Assembly: GCF_020180945.1 (NCBI RefSeq)
Contig: NZ_JAIPUL010000002.1
Span: 62,001-126,000 of the forward strand
Source of the DNA: Lacticaseibacillus kribbianus
GTDB taxonomy: Bacteria; Bacillota; Bacilli; Lactobacillales; Lactobacillaceae
Reading direction: 5' to 3'
DNA: 64,000 nucleotides
This document shows positions 33,019 through 41,507 of this stretch, piece by piece. Position 1 is the first letter of the stretch. Each line of letters opens with the position of its first letter. The position numbers and the translations under genes are program-made. The notes under the pieces were generated by a model that was given only the letters and a program-made list of their open reading frames with translations, did no database searches and had not been told where the DNA came from.

Positions 33019-33472
33019 CGCGCGCCTCCTTGGCCAGCGCCAGGATGCGGTCGCGCAGCCGGTCGGCCACCTCCGCGGTCACGCCGGCCAGCGAGTCGGA
33101 GGTCGAGGCGGTCTGGATTTCGACCTGCTGCAGGCCGTGGGCGCGCAGGATCGGCCCGGCCGACAGGGTCACGTTTTGGATGCGGCTGATGGGAATCGCC
33201 GTCTCCTTTTGAAAAAGCGCGCCCTCCTTCAGGTAGACGGCGGTGTCGGTGATGCGAAAGCGCCAGAATGCGTAGCGGTAGGGGATCAGGGCCAGCTCGG
33301 CGCTCGGGTGAACCAGCGCGAGGCCGAGGCTGATCGCAATCAGCCACAGCGGCCAGCCCCACAGCCGGTTGGCGACGAGCAGGCCGACTGTGACGGCCAG
33401 CCACCACACAAGGGCCAGCCCGGCGCCGATGCGCCAGACCTGCTTGATCTGTTGCGGTAAGTGTTCTTCCAT
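33008..33472 (-). CDS. bacterial PH domain (bPH2/YdbS-like) membrane protein
   Basis: 154 residues: two N-terminal membrane helices (about 18-58) and one bPH2 domain (YRYAFWRFRITDTAVYLKEG ... PISRIQNV). The start at 33472 follows GGAGGGAGCAACT on the minus strand; a longer frame to 33547 lacks a ribosome site. First gene of the two-gene YdbS-YdbT-type operon. Confidence 0.8.
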   Translation of the reverse strand: MEEHLPQQIKQVWRIGAGLALVWWLAVTVGLLVANRLWGWPLWLIAISLGLALVHPSAELALIPYRYAFWRFRITDTAVYLKEGALFQKETAIPISRIQNVTLSAGPILRAHGLQQVEIQTASTSDSLAGVTAEVADRLRDRILALAKEARDDA

Positions 33473-33575
33473 AGTTGCTCCCTCCAAAAATCCGGGCTGC
33501 CCGGCCCGGTCTAGGCCCAGTGTACCGCGGCGCCGCGGCTGCGCCATGCGACCGGAGACTGAATTGTGGCGGTGT

Positions 33576-34004
33576 TCACAGCTTGCGGTTGAAGTGGGCG
33601 GTCGCGCCGACCCACGCCCAGAAGGCGACGCCCAGCGTCAGCAGACTGCCGGTGATGATGCCCATGATCAAGTCGTCTCGACCGCGGTCGATGACCGCCA
33701 GCGCCAGGGCGACCACCGCCGCGGCGCCGACGACGATCTTCAGGGTCAGCGTGTTGGCGCGCATTCGGATTAGCACCTGGCGCTCGTCGCGCTCGGCCAG
33801 CCGCTCGCTGTGGGTGGCGCCCTTAGATAGCGCCCGGGCGACGGCCGCGACGCCGAGGATCAGCGACAGGGCGATCAGCACGACGTTTTGAATCAGGTTG
33901 GCGACGCCCGGCTGCGGCTTGATCACGGCCAGCACGGTCAGCACGATACCCATGGCAATCAGGCCCAGACCGGTGGCCAGGCCCTTGACGTTATAGATTT
34001 TCAA
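33576..34004 (-). CDS. small membrane protein paired with XRE regulator (DUF2178-like)
   Basis: 142 residues with four hydrophobic segments in two pairs and a cytoplasmic loop containing ERLAERDERQVLIRMRAN (about 67-84). The RDERQ loop is typical of DUF2178-like proteins found next to small XRE regulators. Its start overlaps the regulator gene by 14 bases, so the two are co-translated. Function unknown. Confidence 0.7.
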   Translation of the reverse strand: MKIYNVKGLATGLGLIAMGIVLTVLAVIKPQPGVANLIQNVVLIALSLILGVAAVARALSKGATHSERLAERDERQVLIRMRANTLTLKIVVGAAAVVALALAVIDRGRDDLIMGIITGSLLTLGVAFWAWVGATAHFNRKL

Positions 34005-34203
34005 TCTCTCGATCCTCCATTTCCTTGTTCTCGGCCAGGCGGCACAGGGTCTCGACGTCGGTCTGAAACACCTGCGCCATGCGGTAGGCCAGCATCAGGC
34101 TGGGGCTGTACTGCCCCTTTTCGATTGAGATGATGGTGCGCGCGGACACGTGGCACAGGTCGGCCAGCTGCTGCTGGGTCAGCCCCGCCGCGGCCGCCGT
34201 CAA
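33991..34203 (-). CDS. XRE family regulator, short; start uncertain
   Basis: 70 residues with an XRE helix-turn-helix (LTQQQLADLCHVSARTIISIEKG) in the subgroup with YSPSLMLAYRMAQVF. The usual first ten residues (MKNRLRELR type) are missing. Only a TTG at 34203 is available, with no clear ribosome site, and an in-frame stop lies 36 bases further upstream. Either it starts at TTG or the gene has lost its 5' end. Divergent from the gene at 34277, whose promoter overlaps this region. Confidence 0.65.
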   Translation of the reverse strand: MTAAAAGLTQQQLADLCHVSARTIISIEKGQYSPSLMLAYRMAQVFQTDVETLCRLAENKEMEDREIENL

Positions 34204-34276
34204 GCAAAAAAATTCGCCGCGGCGCGCCGTGCGCTTGTGCTATGATTGAAGTAATCAAATCCTTGGAGGCAGCACT

Positions 34277-34585
34277 ATGCACATCAGCATGACCCACCCG
34301 ACCACCCACGCGGTGAAGCAGACCAAGATCGGCTTCTCCTGGACCACCCTTTTCTTCGGCTTCTTCCCGGCGCTGTTTCGCGGTGACTGGACGTGGGCAC
34401 TGATCATCGCTCTGCTGCAGATCGCCACCGGCACCTTCACCTGGGGCATCTCGATCGGCGTGATCAGCATCATCTTCGCGTTCATTTACAATGGCATGTA
34501 CGTCAGGGGCCTGATCAACAAGGGCTTCGCGCCGTCCGACCAGGCCAGTGCCGACGCGCTGCGGGCCAAGGGCTTCCTGCACTAG
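34277..34585 (+). CDS. small membrane protein, HrgC-like
   Basis: 102 residues: a short polar start, then LGFSWTTLFFGFFPALFRGDW-like sequence and two or three membrane helices. This conserved family is common in lactobacilli, sometimes annotated HrgC-like; function unknown. Ribosome site CTTGGAGGC; a -10 TATGAT lies at about 34240-34245. Confidence 0.7.
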   Translation: MHISMTHPTTHAVKQTKIGFSWTTLFFGFFPALFRGDWTWALIIALLQIATGTFTWGISIGVISIIFAFIYNGMYVRGLINKGFAPSDQASADALRAKGFLH

Positions 34586-34594
34586 GCGACGACG

Positions 34595-34975
34595 ATGACA
34601 AAGCGCACCCTGGTTCTCATCGAGACCATCATCCTGATCTTCGGCGGCGGGCTGCTGCGGCTGGTGTTCGACCAGTTCCTCGGCTTCCGCGCGTCGATGC
34701 TGGTGTCGTATTTGCTGTGGGGCGTCGTGCTCTGGCTGGTGTCCAGCCGCGTGACGGCGGCGCGCCGCCGCGACCTGGCGCGGCTTTGGCAGCTCGCGGA
34801 TGCGCTCGGCGTGGACGCGAGCGACTTGAGCCGGCGCACCAGCTACGGCGCCATCGACTGGCAGCTGACCCGTCCGGACAACCTGCAGTTCTACCCGGCC
34901 GACGCCACGGTGGCGCGGTTGACGCGCGAGCTCGAGCAGGCGGCCGCCAATCAAGCACAGACCCAAGCCGAGTGA
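34595..34975 (+). CDS. membrane protein of unknown function
   Basis: 126 residues: two hydrophobic helices (about 5-25 and 33-53) and a charged cytoplasmic C-terminal region. Starts nine bases after the preceding gene with GGCGACG before the ATG, so probably the same transcript. Not recognised. Confidence 0.6.
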   Translation: MTKRTLVLIETIILIFGGGLLRLVFDQFLGFRASMLVSYLLWGVVLWLVSSRVTAARRRDLARLWQLADALGVDASDLSRRTSYGAIDWQLTRPDNLQFYPADATVARLTRELEQAAANQAQTQAE

Positions 34976-34980
34976 CGCCA

Positions 34981-35027
34981 AAAACGCGCCGGTGTCTTCC
35001 CGTTTTCGGGAAAGGCACCGGCGCGTT
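34981..35027. terminator. bidirectional terminator between 34.6-kb gene and 35.0-kb gene
   Basis: ACGCGCCGGTG-T-CTTCCCG, TTTT, CGGGAA-A-GGCACCGGCGCGT, with AAAA before and TTT after. Confidence 0.8.
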
Positions 35028-35040
35028 TGTGTTGGGTGGC

Positions 35041-35364
35041 TCAGGCCAGCTCGCGGTACACCAGCTCGACCAGGCCCTTGTGCGGGGCCAGGTTGACGGC
35101 GTCGATCGGCTGCTCGAGGATTTTCTGGTACTCCTCCAGCACGTCGTAGGGCAGCGGCGTCAGGAGGTGCAGGTCGTCGATGACGTCGCTGACGGAGTCG
35201 ACGGTGCGCAGGTCCGCGAAAATGTCGATCTTGCTCAGGCAGTCCGCCAGCAGGTCGCTCATGGCGGCGTCCGGCTTGCCGCTGGCGTCGGTGATGACGA
35301 CCTGGCTGTGGTTGAGCGGCTGGTGTTCCAGCCGGAGCAGTTTTAAGGCGTGAAAAACATTCAT
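35041..35364 (-). CDS. hypothetical protein, 107 residues
   Basis: A soluble, acidic, mostly helical protein with no recognised motif (MNVFHALKLLRLEHQPLNHS...). Good coding composition and a ribosome site (GAGGTGATCAC) on the minus strand. It stands alone between two convergent or divergent neighbours. Confidence 0.6.
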   Translation of the reverse strand: MNVFHALKLLRLEHQPLNHSQVVITDASGKPDAAMSDLLADCLSKIDIFADLRTVDSVSDVIDDLHLLTPLPYDVLEEYQKILEQPIDAVNLAPHKGLVELVYRELA

Positions 35365-35494
35365 GTGATCACCTCGTGTGGGGCGCGCGCGTGCCCGGGT
35401 TCACCGCCGCGGCGGCGGTGCTTATCACTAGAATTGTAGGCCAATTGAAGCGCAAAAGACAACCGCTTTTATCTTGGCGGCGCCGATTGCGAAG

Positions 35495-35515
35495 TGGCAG
35501 CGCTTACGTCATAAT
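35495..35515 (-). promoter_or_regulatory. cre-like site at promoter of 35.5-kb gene
   Basis: TGGCAGCGCTTACG (35495-35508); its complement CGTAAGCGCTGCCA has one mismatch to the cre consensus. It directly precedes a -10-like CATAAT. Confidence 0.5.
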
Positions 35516-35534
35516 GGAAGAGGAGGTGAGCGCG

Positions 35535-35963
35535 ATGGCGGCAAGGCACGAGTACAGAGAGAGAAAGGCGAAGAATCCGGCGACCAAGGCGGTGGCCGTG
35601 GCAGGCGCGGTCTTCGTGGCCTTCATCGGCCCGCTGGTGGACGGCGCCACGGCGCTGGTCAAGGCCCTGGAGCCCGGCACGGGCGGCCTGCACCTCGGGT
35701 TCGGCGGCCTTTTTGCCCACCCGGCGGCCAGCGGGCTGCTTTTGGGGGCGGTGATTGCGCTAATCCTGGTGCTGGCGGTGCGCGGACACCGGCCGCGCCG
35801 CACGATTCGCACCTCGTACCGGGCCAAGGGTCAGGGCTACGCGACGGAGCACACGCCGGTGCGCGCCGACCGCACGCCGCAGCGCGGCCGCACCGGGCTG
35901 GTCGCGGTCGTCGTCGCGCTGGTGGTGGCCGCCGGGCTGCTGGGACTGGTGCTGGCGGCCTGA
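35535..35963 (+). CDS. membrane protein of unknown function
   Basis: 142 residues: basic N-terminus, three hydrophobic segments (about 16-36, 53-78 and 120-141) and a basic loop (GHRPRRTIRTSYRAKG). Start chosen at 35535 after GAGGAGGTGAGCGCG. Preceded by a cre-like site. Not recognised. Confidence 0.6.
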   Translation: MAARHEYRERKAKNPATKAVAVAGAVFVAFIGPLVDGATALVKALEPGTGGLHLGFGGLFAHPAASGLLLGAVIALILVLAVRGHRPRRTIRTSYRAKGQGYATEHTPVRADRTPQRGRTGLVAVVVALVVAAGLLGLVLAA

Positions 35964-36047
35964 CCGCCGCCCGGCCGCGCCGCGGTTTTCCGGCGGGGGG
36001 CCGAGGCGGATCGCGACCGCGAATCGATTTTTGACTTGACGACAAAT

Positions 36048-36094
36048 AACGCACGCGCTGGCCACCACGATTGGGTGACCGGCGCGTGCGTTTT
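36048..36094. terminator. terminator between 35.5-kb gene and P-type ATPase
   Basis: AACGCACGCGCTGG against CCGGCGCGTGCGTT with a 17-base loop, T4 on the plus strand; AT-rich on the other side, so possibly two-way. Confidence 0.7.
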
Positions 36095-36103
36095 GACGTG
36101 GAC

Positions 36104-39001
36104 TCAGTCGGTGGCCGGCACCGCCGGCTCGCCGGCGTTCGGGGTGCGGCGGCGGCGCAGCCACAGCTCCTTGATGCCGGACAGCACGAAGGTCGGAATC
36201 GCCGGCAGGACGATCACGCCGGCATACAGCCAGCCGGACAAAGGCGCCGTGCCCATCACCGCGTTGAAGAACGGGAAGACGGTCACCAGCAGGCTGGTCG
36301 CGGCGGCGAAGCCGACGGCGAGCAGCAGCTTGCCGTTGGCCAGCGGATTGCGGGCGAACAGCGTCCGCTGGCTGCGCGCGTCGAAGACGTGCCACAGCTG
36401 GCCGAACACGAGGGTCAAAAAGGCGAGGGTCTGGGCCTCAGCCGGCGCCATGCCGGCGTGGGCGCCCCAGAGGAAGGCCAGGTACACCAGCCCGCCCATC
36501 ACGACGCCGCGCAGGACGATGCGGCCGAGCATGCCGCTGAGGATCGAGGCGTGGACGTCGCGCGGCGGCCGCCGCATCAGGTCGGCCTCCGGCACGTCGT
36601 AGCCCAAAGCGAAGCTCGGCAGGGCATCGGACACCATGTTCACCCACAGCACCATCAGGGCGGTCAGCGTCGGCGTGGTTGCGGCGACCTGGCCGACCGG
36701 CTGCGTCATCAGGAGCACGCCGAACAGCAGCGCGAGCACCTCGGCGACGTTGGTGGTCAGCTCGTGGCGCATGAAGTTCTGGATGTTGCCGAAAATGGTC
36801 CGGCCGGCGCGCACCGAGTTTTCGATCGTGGTGAACTTGTCGTCGAGCAGAATCAGGTCGGCGGCGTCCTTGGTCACCTCGGTGCCGTTGATGCCCATCG
36901 CGATGCCGATGTCGGCGGCGCGCAGGGCGGGGGCGTCGTTGATGCCGTCGCCGGTCATCGCCACGACCTCCTGGTGGCGCTGGAGGGCGCGCACGATGCG
37001 CTGCTTGTGCTCCGGTGACACGCGGGCGTAGACGCGGATGTCCGGCGCCAGGCGGAACAAATCATCGTCGCTCATCGCGGCCAGCTGGCGGCCGGTCACC
37101 ACGCGGGCCGTGTTGTCGGCCACGATGCCCAGGCGCACGGCGATGGCGCGCGCGGTGACTTCGTGGTCGCCGGTGATCATCACCACGGCGACGCCGGCGG
37201 CCTGCAGCTCGGCCACGCTTTGGCGCACCTCGGGCCGCGGCGGGTCGATGATGCCGGCCACCCCGAGCAGCGTCAGGTGCTGCTCAAGCGCCGCCGTGTC
37301 GCCGTGCAGCGCGAGGTCGCGGTCGATGTCGCGCACCGTCACGGCGATGGTGCGCAGTGCCTCCTCGGCAAAGCTGAGCACCTGCGTCTCGACCTGCGCG
37401 CGCGCGGCCGCCACCGGCACCAGCACGTTTTGCAGCGACACATGGTCGGTGTGGGCGAGCACCACGTCCGGCGCGCCCTTGGTCAGCACCTGGTACTGCG
37501 CGCCGTCCTTGATCACCACGCTCATCATCTTGCGCGTGGAGTCGAACGGCAGCACGCGCACAATCTCGATGTCCAGGTCGTTATCCTTGGCCAAAAGGCG
37601 GTCGCGGTCGATGCCGGCCTTGTGCCCCATCACGACCAGCGCGACGTCGGTCGGGTTGCCGTACGGCGCCTTTTTGCCGTCGTCGTCCTCGGTGATGGCG
37701 GCCTCGTTGTTCAGCACGCTGGCGAGGATGAAGCGGTGGTAGGGCGCCGCCGCGGTGTCGGTGGTTGCGCTGTCCGGGGCGGCAGCGCTGCGGGCCGCGT
37801 CGCCTGCGGCCGCGGCCAGGCGGCGCGCCGCCTCGTCCTCCGGCAGGATCTCGCCGACCGGGTCAAGGCCGCTGCCCTCGACCGCGAAGTTCTCGCCGTT
37901 GGCCCAAAAGCGGGTGACGGTCATCTGGTTTTGCGTCAGGGTGCCGGTCTTGTCCGAGGCGATGAAGGAGGTCGCGCCGAGCGTCTCCACGGCGTTCAGC
38001 GACTTGATCAGGCCGCGGTTTTTCGCCAGCATGGTCGCGCCGATGGTCAAGACGATCGACAGGACGGCCGGCAAGGCGTCGGGGATCGCCGCGACGGCCA
38101 GCGCGATGGCGGTGGACAAGGACTCGGCGACGGCGGCGAAGGACAGGGTGCCGGTCGCGAGGTACGCCTTGGCCAGCTCGAGGCCGAGGGTGAACACGAC
38201 CACGGCCAGCGCGACCACCATCAGCTTGCGGGTCAAGGCGGCGATGGTGCGCTCGATCGGGGTCTTCTTGGTGGTCACCTGGGTCAACAGCTTGGCGATG
38301 CGGCCGAGCTCCGTGTGCGCGCCGGTCGCGACGACGACGCCCAGCGCGTTGCCGCCGGTCACCATCGAGCCGGAGTAGCCCATATTGGTGCGGTCGCCGA
38401 GCGCCACGTCGCCGGCCAGCGCGTGGGTCTGCTTGAGAATCGGCTCGGCCTCGCCGGTCAGGTGCGACTCGTTGACGGCAAGCTCCGCGCAGTGCAAAAA
38501 GCGCACGTCGGCCTCGATGAAGTCGCCGGTTTTGACCGTCACGATGTCGCCGGGCACGAGGTCTGAGGCGCTGATCTGCGCCCAGTCGCCGTCGCGCAGC
38601 ACCGTCGCGTGGTGGTCGTTCATCGTTTTCAGCGCGGCCAGGGACTTCTCGGCCTGGCGCGCCTGCCAAAAGCCCAGCCCGGAGTTGACGCCGATCAAAA
38701 GCAGGATGGCGGCGGCCTCGTACAGCGCGGCGGCGCCGTGGGTCCGGTCGCCGGTGACGGCGAAGTCGTACGCGGCCGAGCCCAGGGCCAGCCCCACGGC
38801 GATGAACAGGATGATCACCAGGGGCTCCTTGAGGCTGGCGGCGAACTGGCGCCAGGCGCTCGGCGCGGGCGGCGTCGGCAGGGCGTTTTGGCCGTCCTTG
38901 GCCAGCCGCTCGGCGGCGGCGGCCTGGGTCAGCCCGTGGGTGCGGTCGGTGTGCAGGTCGTCCAGGACGTCCTGCTTGTGCTGGTGGAAGTAGTCTGACA
39001 T
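36104..39001 (-). CDS. calcium-type P-type ATPase (P2A)
   Basis: 965 residues with the P2A plan: cation ATPase N-terminal domain (QDVLDDLHTDRTHGLT...), ten membrane helices, phosphorylation motif SDKTGTLTQNQ, MTGDHEVTARAIA, and the hinge MTGDGINDAPAL. It exports Ca2+ (or Mn2+) from the cytoplasm, as do LMCA1 and PMR1-type pumps. The start at 39001 is fixed by AGGAGGACCCCC; a longer frame to 39226 would add a Pro/Arg/His-rich stretch with no similarity. An insertion rich in Ala/Asp in the N-domain (about 430-450) is of variable type. A structured leader lies upstream. Confidence 0.9.
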   Translation of the reverse strand: MSDYFHQHKQDVLDDLHTDRTHGLTQAAAAERLAKDGQNALPTPPAPSAWRQFAASLKEPLVIILFIAVGLALGSAAYDFAVTGDRTHGAAALYEAAAILLLIGVNSGLGFWQARQAEKSLAALKTMNDHHATVLRDGDWAQISASDLVPGDIVTVKTGDFIEADVRFLHCAELAVNESHLTGEAEPILKQTHALAGDVALGDRTNMGYSGSMVTGGNALGVVVATGAHTELGRIAKLLTQVTTKKTPIERTIAALTRKLMVVALAVVVFTLGLELAKAYLATGTLSFAAVAESLSTAIALAVAAIPDALPAVLSIVLTIGATMLAKNRGLIKSLNAVETLGATSFIASDKTGTLTQNQMTVTRFWANGENFAVEGSGLDPVGEILPEDEAARRLAAAAGDAARSAAAPDSATTDTAAAPYHRFILASVLNNEAAITEDDDGKKAPYGNPTDVALVVMGHKAGIDRDRLLAKDNDLDIEIVRVLPFDSTRKMMSVVIKDGAQYQVLTKGAPDVVLAHTDHVSLQNVLVPVAAARAQVETQVLSFAEEALRTIAVTVRDIDRDLALHGDTAALEQHLTLLGVAGIIDPPRPEVRQSVAELQAAGVAVVMITGDHEVTARAIAVRLGIVADNTARVVTGRQLAAMSDDDLFRLAPDIRVYARVSPEHKQRIVRALQRHQEVVAMTGDGINDAPALRAADIGIAMGINGTEVTKDAADLILLDDKFTTIENSVRAGRTIFGNIQNFMRHELTTNVAEVLALLFGVLLMTQPVGQVAATTPTLTALMVLWVNMVSDALPSFALGYDVPEADLMRRPPRDVHASILSGMLGRIVLRGVVMGGLVYLAFLWGAHAGMAPAEAQTLAFLTLVFGQLWHVFDARSQRTLFARNPLANGKLLLAVGFAAATSLLVTVFPFFNAVMGTAPLSGWLYAGVIVLPAIPTFVLSGIKELWLRRRRTPNAGEPAVPATD

Positions 39002-39214
39002 GGGGGTCCTCCTATGATGGCGGTGCGAATAAAATGGTGGGGCGACGAACTGCGGTGCGGGCTGCGGCCGGCGCGGGTCTGGCCTCGTGGCCGCGGGTGC
39101 GGGCTGCGACCGCCGCGACCTTGGTGGCGGCGCGGCGTGTGGCCTTTGCGGGCCGCCGGCGGTTGCGCCCGCGGTGGCGACCGCAGACCCAGCCGCCCGG
39201 CCCGCCGAGACGGC

Positions 39215-39335
39215 AAAAAGGCGCAAGCGACAAGATGGCCTCCCTCCCCAGGGAAGCGGTTCTTGAAGCTTGCGCCCAACCGTTTTTCATATGCAATTCG
39301 TTATCACTAGCTTAAGCGATTTCTGATGCGCCTGT
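39215..39335 (-). promoter_or_regulatory. promoter and attenuator-like leader of the P-type ATPase
   Basis: On the minus strand TTGACA (complement of 39331-39336), 18-bp spacer, TAAGCT, then a leader that can form GGCGCAAGC (39276-39268) with GCTTGCGCC (39228-39220) followed by TTTTT: a terminator ~215 bases ahead of the gene. An alternative pairing CGGTT/AACCG would break that stem. No known riboswitch consensus was matched; the yybP-ykoY motif was looked for and not found. Confidence 0.55.
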
Positions 39336-39514
39336 CAAGTTATTTGCTGCGGTGAACCAGTCGCGGTCGACCACCGCGCGCGCCGCGGCCAATCGCGGCG
39401 AATTCGGCCGCAATATTGCGACCCGCGAATGCGGTGCGAGGCCAGGCGGGGCGCGGGTTTGCGGCCGCCTCGGCAGGCAGCTGCGGCAACAAATGATAGA
39501 CTTCACATCAACCG

Positions 39515-39543
39515 TTGAAAATGCTGCCAGAAATCTTTAGAAT
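39515..39543 (+). promoter_or_regulatory. promoter of pyk
   Basis: TTGAAA (39515-39520), 17-bp spacer, TAGAAT (39538-39543). A small hairpin GATGCG-AATTG-CGCATC follows in the leader (about 39553-39569). The 39337-39514 stretch upstream holds no recognised gene. Confidence 0.75.
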
Positions 39544-39597
39544 TGTAGTGTGATGCGAATTGCGCATCGACTGTCAACAATATGGAGGAATACATTT

Positions 39598-41028
39598 ATG
39601 CGTAAGACGAAGATCGTCTCCACCCTGGGCCCAGCGTCCAACGACCTGAAGACGATTAAGGCGCTGATCGGCGCCGGGGCCAACATTTTCCGCTTCAACT
39701 TCTCTCACGGCGATCACGAAGAGCAGCTCGGCCGCATGAACCTGGTCAAGCAAGCCATGAAGGAAACCGGCGTGAAGGTTGGCCTGATGCTCGACACCAA
39801 GGGCGCCGAGATCCGCACGACGGCCACGACCGACGGCGGCAAGGTGAGCTACGAGAAGGGCGACAAGATCACCCTGACCATGAACACCGGCGCTTTGAGC
39901 AAAAAGGGTGCCGTTGACATTACATACGGCGGTCTTTACGACGACGTCAATGTCGGCCACCACGTGCTGTTCGACGACGGCCTTTTGGACACCGTGATCA
40001 TCGAAAAGGATGAGGCCAACCGCGCCCTGATCCTTGAAGTGCAAAACCCGGCCATCCTGGGCTCCAAGAAGGGCGTTAACTCCCCTGGTGTCTCCCTTCA
40101 GCTGAAGGGCATCACCGAAAAGGACAAGGACGACATCCGCTTCGGCGTCAAGCAGGGCATCAACTTCATCGCCGCATCCTTCGTGCGCAAGACTTCCGAT
40201 GTTCAGGAAATCCGCGACGTGCTGGCCGAAGTCGGTGGCGAAGACGTTCTCGTGATCCCAAAGATCGAATCCCAGGAAGGTATCGACAACTCCGACGCCA
40301 TCCTTGAGATGTCCGACGGCATCATGGTTGCCCGTGGCGACATGGGGATCGAGATTCCTTACGAGGAAGTGCCTGCCGTTGAGCAGATGCTCATCCACAA
40401 GTGCAACCTGGCCGGCAAGCCGGTGATCACCGCGACCCAGATGCTCGACTCCATGCAGGAGAACCCGCGTCCGACCCGCGCCGAAGTGACCGACGTTGCC
40501 TTCGCCGTTCTGCAGGGCACCGATGCCACCATGCTGTCCGGCGAATCCGCCAACGGTGACTACCCGATCGAATCCGTCCACACCATGGCCGTGATCGACG
40601 AGCGCGCCGACAAGATGCTGCCGAAGCACTCCCCGGTTCTGGAAGAACTGAAGACCTCCGGCTCCATCACCACCACGACGGCGATCGCCGCTGTGACCGC
40701 CGCAGAGCGCGTCTCCGCCAAGGCCATCATCGCGCTGACCGCCAGCGGCTACACCGCGCGCCAGATTTCCCGCTTCAAGCCTGAAGCCCCAATCCTGGCC
40801 GTGACCTACGACGAACGCACGGCGTCCAGCCTGCTTCTGTCCTGGAACGTGACCCCGCTCGTGGTTGAAAAGGGTGCCGAATTCGAAGCCCTGGTTGCCC
40901 AGGCCGAAGAGAAGCTTGTTGCCAACGGTCAGCTGGCGAAGGGTGACGTTGTCGTCATCGTGGCCGGCTTGCCCTTGTACGAGGCAGGCTCCACCAACAA
41001 TGTTATGGTTCGCCGCATCGCCGACTAA
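39598..41028 (+). CDS. pyk: pyruvate kinase
   Basis: 476 residues, the complete A/B/C domain enzyme of glycolysis: phosphoenolpyruvate + ADP to pyruvate + ATP. Visible are FNFSHGDHEE (about 32), LDTKGAEIRT (about 63), the catalytic KIES and GIMVARGDMGIE block, and the C-domain with ITASGYTAR-like sequence. Many lactobacillar and bacillar enzymes carry an extra ~110-residue C-terminal PEP-utiliser-like domain; this one does not. It is not preceded by pfk, the usual operon partner, and has its own promoter. Codon use is less GC-biased than its neighbours, as expected for a highly expressed gene. Confidence 0.97.
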   Translation: MRKTKIVSTLGPASNDLKTIKALIGAGANIFRFNFSHGDHEEQLGRMNLVKQAMKETGVKVGLMLDTKGAEIRTTATTDGGKVSYEKGDKITLTMNTGALSKKGAVDITYGGLYDDVNVGHHVLFDDGLLDTVIIEKDEANRALILEVQNPAILGSKKGVNSPGVSLQLKGITEKDKDDIRFGVKQGINFIAASFVRKTSDVQEIRDVLAEVGGEDVLVIPKIESQEGIDNSDAILEMSDGIMVARGDMGIEIPYEEVPAVEQMLIHKCNLAGKPVITATQMLDSMQENPRPTRAEVTDVAFAVLQGTDATMLSGESANGDYPIESVHTMAVIDERADKMLPKHSPVLEELKTSGSITTTTAIAAVTAAERVSAKAIIALTASGYTARQISRFKPEAPILAVTYDERTASSLLLSWNVTPLVVEKGAEFEALVAQAEEKLVANGQLAKGDVVVIVAGLPLYEAGSTNNVMVRRIAD

Positions 41029-41054
41029 GTTCCTGGCGCTGCACCGGATCCACT

Positions 41055-41106
41055 AAAGAGCTTCGCGTCACCATCCATTCGCTGGATGGTGGGGCGAAGC
41101 TCTTTT
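41055..41106 (+). terminator. terminator of pyk
   Basis: AAAGAGCTTCGC with GCGAAGCTCTTTTT, plus an inner CACCATCC/GGATGGTG helix. Confidence 0.93.
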
Positions 41107-41108
41107 TG

Positions 41109-41235
41109 CGTACCAGGGCGGAACGGGGCGGACTTAGCGGGCCGCATAGCGTAGCGCTGGTGCTTGGGGCGCACTTGGCCCCAAGCGCCGGTGCTAGCTA
41201 TGCGAGCCCGCGTTGCCCCGCGGAGCCCGACGATG
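41109..41235 (+). repeat. PAL1 palindromic repeat, copy 7
   Basis: Follows the pyk terminator. GCGGGC/GCCCGC and CGCATAGC/GCTATGCG are paired; apical arms GGTGCTTGGGGC / TGGCCCCAAGCGCC. Confidence 0.85.
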
Positions 41236-41384
41236 GGGTTGACTCGTCACTGGCAGATCATGATTCCAGCGGGGGTCGCTGCACGTTTTACGCCGCTGGG
41301 GAGTAGCCCGGCGCAACGGGTGCGAAAGTGGGGCGGGGGAGCGGACTCGAGTTGTTCGCCGGCACCTGCCGTGGCCCGGCCGCC

Positions 41385-41449
41385 AATTCCGAACAATATT
41401 CGGGAACCACCGTGTGTTCACGTTCACCTTTACACAACGTTCGAAATAT
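41385..41449. promoter_or_regulatory. pair of PurBox-like sites before purine permease
   Basis: AATTCCGAACAAT at 41385-41397 fits the PurR box AWWWCCGAACWWT. A second, inverted and weaker site reads AATATTTCGAACG on the minus strand (41450-41438). The first is also part of the palindrome CCGAACAATATTCGG. Known PurR regulation of purine permeases in Lactococcus and Bacillus supports the call. Confidence 0.5.
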
Positions 41450-41507
41450 TATAAGATAAGCAGTGCATTGCAAAAATATAGTTCGTGTTTTGGAGGCAAT
41501 TTTACAC

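Noticed and set aside
39012-39226. N-terminal extension of the P-type ATPase
   Set aside because: Pro/Arg/His-rich translation unlike the family; a good ribosome site precedes the start at 39001.
39215-39336. yybP-ykoY (Mn2+) riboswitch before the P-type ATPase
   Set aside because: The conserved GGGGAGUAG-type loops are not present; the leader is too short for both loops.
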